From NCBI RefSeq assembly GCF_004023625.1, contig NZ_RPDJ01000033.1, positions 1 to 64,000 of the forward strand: DNA of 64,000 bases. Reading direction: 5' to 3'. The position numbers and the translations under genes were made by a program. The notes beneath the pieces are model-generated. The model was not told where the DNA came from. It ran no database searches and saw only the letters and a program-made list of their open reading frames with translations. Positions 58,701-64,000 of the stretch are shown here, one piece after another. Numbering within the stretch: position 1 is the stretch's first letter; every line of letters begins with the position of its first letter. The stretch is from Streptomyces cavernae (GTDB taxonomy: Bacteria > Actinomycetota > Actinomycetes > Streptomycetales > Streptomycetaceae).

Positions 58701-59114
58701 ATGTTCCGTACCATGTTCAAGTCCAAGATCCACCGCGCCACCGTCACCCAGGCCGACCTCCACTACGTGGGGTCGGTCACGATCGACACGGAGCTGCTGG
58801 AGGCGGCCGATCTGCTGCCCGGTGAGCTGGTCCACATCGTCGACATCACCAACGGGGCCCGGCTGGAGACCTACGTCATCGAGGGCGAACGTGGCTCCGG
58901 GGTGATCGGGATCAACGGCGCCGCCGCCCACCTCGTCCATCCCGGGGACTTGGTGATCATCATCAGCTACGCTCAGGTCTCCGACGCCGAGGCCCGGACG
59001 CTGCGGCCGCGGGTCGTCCACGTCGACGCGGGCAACAGGATCGTGGCCCTCGGCTCGGACGCGGCCGAGCCCGTGCCCGGCTCGGACCAGGAACGCAGTC
59101 CGCTGGCCGTCTGA
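58701..59114 (+). CDS. panD: Aspartate 1-decarboxylase
   Basis: A 137-residue PanD proenzyme. It makes beta-alanine from L-aspartate for pantothenate and coenzyme A synthesis. The self-cleavage site Gly-Ser occurs in HYVGSVTID (about residue 24-25), after which Ser becomes the pyruvoyl group. The catalytic Tyr region and the GINGAAAHL segment are conserved. The ATG at 58701 has GGAG seven bases upstream; a long upstream frame is spurious. It is followed by the GNAT gene after 28 bp. Beta-alanine and coenzyme A supply also feed polyketide making, though the gene is not part of the cluster. Confidence 0.95.
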   Translation: MFRTMFKSKIHRATVTQADLHYVGSVTIDTELLEAADLLPGELVHIVDITNGARLETYVIEGERGSGVIGINGAAAHLVHPGDLVIIISYAQVSDAEARTLRPRVVHVDAGNRIVALGSDAAEPVPGSDQERSPLAV

Positions 59115-59142
59115 TCCGCCCCACCCTCAGCCGAGGAGCCCC

Positions 59143-59487
59143 ATGACCCACATCGTGATCCGTGACGACCGCACCTCCGGCCGTCTGGAGGCGCACGCCG
59201 AGGGCGTAGTCGCCGGCCGCATCGAGTACTTCGTCCTGGAGTCACCGGGGCGCGCGCTGGTACCCGTGCACACGATCGTGGAGCCGGAGTACGAGGGGCA
59301 GGGCATCGCCGGTTCCCTGGCGCGGGAGCTGTACGCGATGGCGGCGCGCGAGAGCATCGAGGTCGCGCCGCTGTGCCCGTACGTCGTGCAGTGGGCGGCC
59401 CGCCATCCGGAGGAGGCGCCGCCCGCCTCGCCCGAGCTGCTGAGCGCCGCGAAGGAGTGGGTGACGGCACACCCGGAGCGCTGGTGA
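59143..59487 (+). CDS. GNAT family acetyltransferase-like protein (YjdJ-type)
   Basis: A 114-residue small GCN5-related protein. The acetyl-CoA-binding loop appears as VEPEYEGQGIAGSLA, followed by ALYAMAARE-type helix. It is half the length of classical GNAT enzymes, matching the YjdJ/NATD1-type short family. Substrate unknown. The ATG at 59143 has GAGGAG five bases upstream. It is probably co-transcribed with panD. Confidence 0.85.
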   Translation: MTHIVIRDDRTSGRLEAHAEGVVAGRIEYFVLESPGRALVPVHTIVEPEYEGQGIAGSLARELYAMAARESIEVAPLCPYVVQWAARHPEEAPPASPELLSAAKEWVTAHPERW

Positions 59488-59527
59488 CGGTGCGTCCGTC
59501 GCCGCTGCCCACCTGACCCGCGCACTA

Positions 59528-59852
59528 GGGCCTGTGTCGGAAGTGGCGTCGTTCGCTCGAAGGGCGGGCCGGGCGGCGTCATGAGGGTCCCCCTGCTCAT
59601 GGGGGTCCCCCCCCGCTCGAGCGCAGCCGAGAGTGGGGAAGAAGTCGAGAGCTTGGGGGAGCGAGCTCTGGGGGTGGGCCGAGTGGGGGTGCCCCCTGTT
59701 CGGAGAGCTTGGGGGAGCGTGCCGGGCGGAGGTCCTCGTACTGGATGTACTTGGGCTTTCGCCCGGTGGCCGAGTGGGGGTGCCCCCTGTTCGGCGAGCT
59801 TGGGGGAGCGTGCCGGGCGTCGGCCGGCAGACGCCACTTCCGACACAGGCCG
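59528..59852. mobile_element. 325-bp MITE-like element with 22-bp inverted ends and TA flanks
   Basis: The ends are GGCCTGTGTCGGAAGTGGCG... at 59529-59550 and its exact complement at 59830-59851 (22 bp perfect). Both sides are flanked by TA (59526-59527 and 59853-59854), the target duplication of IS630/Tc1-type elements. Inside are several copies of the GGGGGTGCCCCC...AGCTTGGGGGAGCG unit. No transposase frame is present. Confidence 0.65.
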
Positions 59853-59959
59853 TAGGCCTGTCCCCGGCCGGTCCCGGCCGGGTGAGTGGACGACACCGCC
59901 CCGGGTACGCGTGGCACAAGTCCAGAGCCGACCGACGTATCGACTGGCTGGAGGACGCC

Positions 59960-60286
59960 ATGACGGACCCTTACCCAGATCCCGTGTCTCCGGCGCCGGC
60001 GCCCGGGCCCAACCCGGATCCCGTGTCGCCCGCGCCCACTCCGGGGCCCAGCCCCGACCCGGTGCCGCCCGCGCCGACACCCGTCCCGGAACCCGTCCCC
60101 CCGGCACCGACACCCGGTCCGCCGCCCGGGCCCGGCCCCGACCGGCCGACGCCCACGCCGGATCCGGTGCCCAACCCGGACCCCCGGCCGGTGCCCGAGC
60201 CGCCCCCGTCACCGATCCCGAAGCCGCCCGGCCCCGAACCGGTACCGGACCCAGAGCCCGGACCGCCGCGGACGTCCCGTCCCTAG
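59960..60286 (+). CDS. Proline-rich small protein
   Basis: A 108-residue protein composed mostly of Pro, Pro-Ala and Pro-Asp repeats (units such as SPAPTPGPNPDP). GGAGG lies five bases before the ATG at 59960, which supports translation. No signal peptide or membrane segment is obvious and no known family was recognised. It may be an extended linker-like or surface protein. Low complexity makes it hard to exclude a chance frame. Confidence 0.5.
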   Translation: MTDPYPDPVSPAPAPGPNPDPVSPAPTPGPSPDPVPPAPTPVPEPVPPAPTPGPPPGPGPDRPTPTPDPVPNPDPRPVPEPPPSPIPKPPGPEPVPDPEPGPPRTSRP

Positions 60287-60339
60287 CGGAGCACGGAGGA
60301 CGGCCCCGGAGACCTTCCCCAGCGGGGGAGAACGGAGGC

Positions 60340-60465
60340 CCATCCCTGGCGGGAGCACGGACGCCCGTCCCCGGCGGAGCACGGGGGCCTATCCCTGGCG
60401 GGAGCACGGACGCCCATTCCCGACGGAGCACGGACACCCGTCCCCGGCGGCGGCGCCAAGTCCTC
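60340..60465. repeat. Short tandem repeats
   Basis: Imperfect units of about 24 bp with GCGGAGCACGG and CCCGTCCC cores occur in tandem between the proline-rich frame and the gnd terminator. They have no assigned role. Confidence 0.5.
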
Positions 60466-60490
60466 AGCGGAGGAGTGGAACACGACGAGA

Positions 60491-60525
60491 GCGGCCGGTC
60501 ACGGAGAGCCTCCGTGACCGGCCGC
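60491..60525 (-). terminator. Terminator hairpin after gnd
   Basis: A perfect 16-bp stem (GCGGCCGGTCACGGAG) with a 3-base loop lies 30 bp past the gnd stop codon. Confidence 0.8.
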
Positions 60526-60554
60526 CGCACGCGCCCTCGGGGGTTCGCCCCGGG

Positions 60555-61994
60555 TCAGGCGGAGACCTCCGACCGGTCCCCGCCCCACAGCGTGTGGAAC
60601 GAGCCCTCCCGGTCGGTCCGCCGGTAGGTGTGCGCTCCGAAGTAGTCGCGCTGGCCCTGGGTGAGCGCGGCCGGCAGGCGCTCCGCGCGCAGGGCGTCGT
60701 AGTACGCCAGCGCCGCCGCGAAGCCCGGGGTCGGCACACCCTGGCGGACCGCGGCGATCAGCACCTCGCGCCAGTCGTCCTGCGCCGCCGCGATCTCCTG
60801 CGCGAAGGTGTCGTCGGACAGCAGGCTCGGCAGATCGCGTCGCGCGTCGTACGCGGCGCGGATCCGGTCCAGGAACGCCGCACGGATGATGCAGCCGCCG
60901 CGCCACAGCGAGGAGACCGCACCCAGGTCGATGTCCCAGCCGTACTCCGCGCTGCCCGCCGCGATCTCGTGGAAGCCCTGGGTGTACGACACGATCTTCG
61001 ACGCGTACAGCGCCTGCTCCACCCGGTCCGCGAAGGCCGCCGCCTCCGCCTCGCCCAGCGGCGCCGCCTTGGGCCCGGCCAGCCCCCGCGAGGCGTCCCG
61101 GAGATCGATGTGGCCCGACAGCGAGCGCGCGAACACCGCCTCCGCGATCCCGGACACCGGCACGCCCAGGTCCAGCGCGATCTGCACCGTCCAGCGACCG
61201 GTGCCCTTCTGCTCGGCCCGGTCCTGCACGATGTCCACGAAGGGGCGACCGGTCGCCGCGTCCACGTGGGAGAGGACCTCGGCCGTGATCTCGATGAGGT
61301 AGGAGTCGAGCCGGCCCGTGTTCCAGGTACGGAAGATCTCCGCGATCTGGGCGGGGGAGTAGCCGGCGACATCGCGCAGCAACTGGTACGCCTCACCGAT
61401 CAGCTGCATGTCCGCGTACTCGATGCCGTTGTGCACCATCTTCACGAAGTGCCCGGCGCCATCCGGCCCCACATGGGACACGCAGGGCGTGCCGTCCGCG
61501 GCCTTCGCGGCGATCTTCTCCAGCATCGGACCCAGCGATTCGTACGACTCCGGCGACCCGCCCGGCATGATGCTCGGCCCGTGCAGCGCGCCCTCCTCGC
61601 CACCGGAGATGCCCGCGCCGACGAAGTGGATGCCCTGCTCACGCAGCTCGCGCTCGCGGCGCCGGGTGTCGGCGAAATGTGCGTTGCCCCCGTCGATGAT
61701 CATGTCGCCGCGTTCGAGGAGGGGGGCGAACTCCTGGATCACCGCGTCGGTGGGGTCGCCCGCCTTCACCATGATGACCAGCCGCCGCGGCCGCTCCAGG
61801 GCTTCGACGAACTCCTTCGCCGTCTCGGCCGGGACGAAGTCGCCCTCGTGTCCGAACTCCTCGACCAGCGTCCGGGTCCGTTCCACCGTCCGGTTGTGCA
61901 GAGCCACCGGGTAGCCGTTGCGCGCGAAGTTGCGGGCGAGGTTGCGCCCCATGACCGCGAGACCCGTGACACCGATCTGCGCTGAACTGCTCAT
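60555..61994 (-). CDS. gnd: 6-phosphogluconate dehydrogenase, decarboxylating
   Basis: A 479-residue NADP-dependent enzyme of the pentose phosphate pathway that turns 6-phosphogluconate into ribulose 5-phosphate, CO2 and NADPH. The N-terminal GLAVMGRNLARNFA Rossmann motif with NRT after it favours NADP, GISGGEEGALHGPSIMPGG is the substrate region, and GHFVKMVHNGIEY contains the catalytic Lys. The length matches the long homodimeric class. A hairpin follows the stop. It is part of core metabolism and could supply NADPH for the many KR domains, but no cluster link is shown. Confidence 0.95.
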   Translation of the reverse strand: MSSSAQIGVTGLAVMGRNLARNFARNGYPVALHNRTVERTRTLVEEFGHEGDFVPAETAKEFVEALERPRRLVIMVKAGDPTDAVIQEFAPLLERGDMIIDGGNAHFADTRRRERELREQGIHFVGAGISGGEEGALHGPSIMPGGSPESYESLGPMLEKIAAKAADGTPCVSHVGPDGAGHFVKMVHNGIEYADMQLIGEAYQLLRDVAGYSPAQIAEIFRTWNTGRLDSYLIEITAEVLSHVDAATGRPFVDIVQDRAEQKGTGRWTVQIALDLGVPVSGIAEAVFARSLSGHIDLRDASRGLAGPKAAPLGEAEAAAFADRVEQALYASKIVSYTQGFHEIAAGSAEYGWDIDLGAVSSLWRGGCIIRAAFLDRIRAAYDARRDLPSLLSDDTFAQEIAAAQDDWREVLIAAVRQGVPTPGFAAALAYYDALRAERLPAALTQGQRDYFGAHTYRRTDREGSFHTLWGGDRSEVSA

Positions 61995-62132
61995 GCGTAT
62001 CGCTCCTGTAGCTCCGGTCGTGCCCGTTTCGTCGGTCGTGCCCGTCAGTATCGTGCGGGCGCGCCCCGGACCCCGTGAATCGGCGCCCGCTTAACCTGAC
62101 TTGCCGATGTTGTGTACGGAGGAGGAGTCGCT

Positions 62133-63104
62133 GTGCCTCATTTCGACCTGCCCCTGCCCGAACTGCGCGCCTACCGCTCCGCGTCCACCGAACCGGACGA
62201 CTTCGACGCCTTCTGGGAGAAGACGCTCGCCGAGGTCCGTGAGCACGACCTCGACCCACACTACGTCGCCCACGACCTGCCGCTCGTGGGCGTGGACGTG
62301 TTCGACGTGTCCTACGCCGGCTTCGGCGGTCACCCGGTCAAGGGCTGGCTCGTCCTGCCCGCGGGCGCGAGCGGACCGCTGCCCGCGGTGGTCGAGTACA
62401 TCGGCTACGGCGGCGGCCGGGGCCTGCCCCACATGCACCTGCTGTGGGCCAACGCCGGGTTCGCGCACTTCGTGATGGACACCCGGGGCCAGGGCAGCGG
62501 CGGCTGGGCCCAGGGCGACACCCCCGACCCGTTGGGCAGCGGTCCCGCGTACCCCGGCTACATGACCCGTGGCATAGAGGACCCGCACGCCTACTACTAC
62601 CGGCGCGTGTACACCGACGCCGTACGCGCTGTCGAGGCGGTCCGTGCCCACCCGTCGGTCGACGGCACCCGGGTCGCCGCGCTCGGCGGCAGCCAGGGCG
62701 GCGGCATCACGATCGCGGTCGGCGGACTCGTACCGGATCTGGCGGCGATCGCGCCCGATGTGCCGTTCCTGTGCGACTTCCCGCGCGCCGCCACGATCAC
62801 CGACCGCCACCCGTACCGGGAGATCGCCCTCTATCTGAAGGCCCGGCGCACCGGCGAGGACGAGGTGTTCCGGACGCTGTCGTACTTCGACGGGGTGCAC
62901 TTCGCTGCGCGCGGCCGGGCGCCCGCACTGTTTTCGGCCGCTCTCGAGGACATGACCTGTCCGCCGTCCACCGTCTTCGCCGCCTTCAATTCCTATGCGG
63001 GTCGGGACAAAACCATCGAGGTCTACTCGTTCAACGACCACGAGGGCGGCGGCCCGTACCAACAGGCGGCGCAACTCAAGTGGTTTACCGGTCACTTGGG
63101 GTGA
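62133..63104 (+). CDS. Acetylxylan esterase/cephalosporin-C deacetylase family
   Basis: A 323-residue alpha/beta hydrolase of the AXE1 family, which removes acetyl groups from xylan or acetylated sugars and antibiotics. The nucleophile elbow is GGSQGGG, the oxyanion-related segment RGQGSGGW is typical, and the late NDHEGGG holds the His. Asp is likely in the NDH-preceding region. The start is GTG 62133 with GGAGGAG five bases upstream; a longer start at 62112 is less supported. No signal peptide is evident, so it is probably intracellular. Confidence 0.88.
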   Translation: MPHFDLPLPELRAYRSASTEPDDFDAFWEKTLAEVREHDLDPHYVAHDLPLVGVDVFDVSYAGFGGHPVKGWLVLPAGASGPLPAVVEYIGYGGGRGLPHMHLLWANAGFAHFVMDTRGQGSGGWAQGDTPDPLGSGPAYPGYMTRGIEDPHAYYYRRVYTDAVRAVEAVRAHPSVDGTRVAALGGSQGGGITIAVGGLVPDLAAIAPDVPFLCDFPRAATITDRHPYREIALYLKARRTGEDEVFRTLSYFDGVHFAARGRAPALFSAALEDMTCPPSTVFAAFNSYAGRDKTIEVYSFNDHEGGGPYQQAAQLKWFTGHLG

Positions 63105-63187
63105 CGGGCGGCTGAATCGCCCCCTTGTCATGGCCGGTTCGCCGCGCATACTTTTGGCGCTCCGTACCATGTCAAGGGGGCTTCCTC

Positions 63188-64000
63188 ATGGCCGAACGGG
63201 GTCGGCATCGCCGGTATCAGCCCAGCAGGATCAACCGAGCTTCGCTGACCGTGACCGCGGGGAGCGCCGGCATGGCGATCCCTCTCATCGGCACCGGTGT
63301 GGCCGAGGCCGCCGACGTCGACACGTGGGACAAGGTCGCGGCTTGCGAGTCCAGCAACGACTGGAACATCAACACCGGCAACGGTTACTACGGCGGGCTG
63401 CAGTTCTCCCAGTCCACCTGGGAGGCGTACGGCGGCACGCGTTACGCCCCGCGCGCCGACCTGGCCACCAAGGACCAGCAGATCGAGATCGCGGAGAAGG
63501 TCCTCGACGGGCAGGGGCCGGGCGCCTGGCCGGTGTGCTCGGTCCGCGCGGGCCTCACCCGGGGCGGCGACACCCCTGACATCAACCCGAAGGGCGACGG
63601 CCCCGAGCGGGACACCTCCACCAAGGCCCCCAAGCGCACGGTCCGCGACGTCAAACCACAGACGACACCGCAGTCGCAGGCGGGCACCGCCCGGATGTAC
63701 ACCGTCGTGCAGGGCGACACGCTCTCCACGATCGCCGACTCCCGTGCTGTCGAAGGCGGTTGGCAGCGGCTCTACCAGGCCAACCGCAAGACGGTCGGCG
63801 GCGACCCGGACCTGATCGTGCCCGGTCAGCGGCTGAGCCTCGCGTCCACCGGGGCGCCGTCGGGCGGCGGCAAGGCCACGGCCACCCCGGTCTCCACCGC
63901 CGGGAAGACGGACACCGGGAAGAAGACCGGGGCGCGGACCGACACCGCGGAGAAGAAGACCGAGCGGAAGACAGAGAAGACCGAGCGGAAGACAGAGAAG
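63188..64000 (+). CDS. Secreted Rpf/transglycosylase-like protein with LysM (partial)
   Basis: The window cuts this gene at its 3' end. It begins with an Arg-rich signal peptide (residues 1-42) with the sequence AEAADVDTWDKVAACESS marking the mature start. The resuscitation-promoting-factor domain follows, with the catalytic Glu in AACESSNDW and the LQFSQSTWEAYGG segment. A LysM domain with VVQGDTLSTIA is at about residues 170-220, followed by a tail rich in Lys, Thr and Glu (TERKTEK repeats). It would cleave peptidoglycan outside the cell. AAGGGG stands eight bases before the ATG. The frame is still open at the window edge. Confidence 0.9.
   Translation, partial: MAERGRHRRYQPSRINRASLTVTAGSAGMAIPLIGTGVAEAADVDTWDKVAACESSNDWNINTGNGYYGGLQFSQSTWEAYGGTRYAPRADLATKDQQIEIAEKVLDGQGPGAWPVCSVRAGLTRGGDTPDINPKGDGPERDTSTKAPKRTVRDVKPQTTPQSQAGTARMYTVVQGDTLSTIADSRAVEGGWQRLYQANRKTVGGDPDLIVPGQRLSLASTGAPSGGGKATATPVSTAGKTDTGKKTGARTDTAEKKTERKTEKTERKTEK

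Overview
High G+C, the codon bias, GTG/TTG starts, the A-factor-type gamma-butyrolactone genes and the rare TTA codons point to a Streptomyces chromosome. The window is mostly one specialised-metabolite locus (about 6.5-56.8 kb) set between ordinary genes.

Left edge (0-6.5 kb): an MFS transporter, then a minus-strand group of flavin amine oxidase, SRPBCC protein, class II aldolase, PfkB sugar kinase and aldehyde dehydrogenase. The kinase, aldolase and dehydrogenase look like a small sugar or aldehyde catabolic set. From 6.5 to 7.4 kb lie debris: a 268-bp repeat, a degenerate minisatellite, and gene fragments of TauE/SafE and HAD type.

Biosynthetic core (7.7-50.2 kb): quinone oxidoreductase, type II thioesterase, a TTA-containing SARP/ATPase regulator, three modular type I PKS proteins, a class III aminotransferase, two SnoaL/NTF2-like proteins, a membrane protein, a P450, a Tat-exported flavin amine oxidase and an imine-reductase-family enzyme. 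PKS1 (minus strand) is KSQ-ACP loading plus three KS-AT-DH-KR-ACP modules. PKS2 is KS-AT-KR-ACP. PKS3 is KS-AT-KR-ACP with a terminal thioester reductase. Read collinearly with malonyl units this gives a C12 chain, 3,5-dihydroxydodeca-6,8,10-trienal, released as an aldehyde. Transamination at C1 and oxidation at C5 would close a six-membered cyclic imine with a heptatrienyl side chain, and the imine reductase could make the piperidine. This resembles the nigrifactin/streptazone/streptenol/argimycin class of polyketide alkaloids. The loading module has no AT, and the PKS2 AT has several altered conserved positions.

Regulation (50.7-56.3 kb): a hypothetical TTA gene, an SDR, a divergent AfsA-like synthase / ArpA-type receptor pair with an ARE-like operator between them, an IS701-type DDE-like protein, and a second TTA-containing SARP with an ARE-like site upstream. 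Three heptamers at exact 11-bp spacing lie between the aminotransferase and PKS2 and look like a SARP site. Together they suggest gamma-butyrolactone -> receptor -> SARP -> PKS, with bldA control at several levels.

Right edge (56.3-64 kb): an amine oxidase fragment fused to a second copy of the 268-bp repeat, a broken IS982 transposase, then ordinary genes: an anti-sigma-like ATPase, panD, a GNAT protein, a 325-bp MITE-like element, a proline-rich small protein, gnd, an acetylxylan esterase-like hydrolase, and an Rpf/LysM secreted protein cut by the window end. No tRNA, rRNA or CRISPR array was seen.
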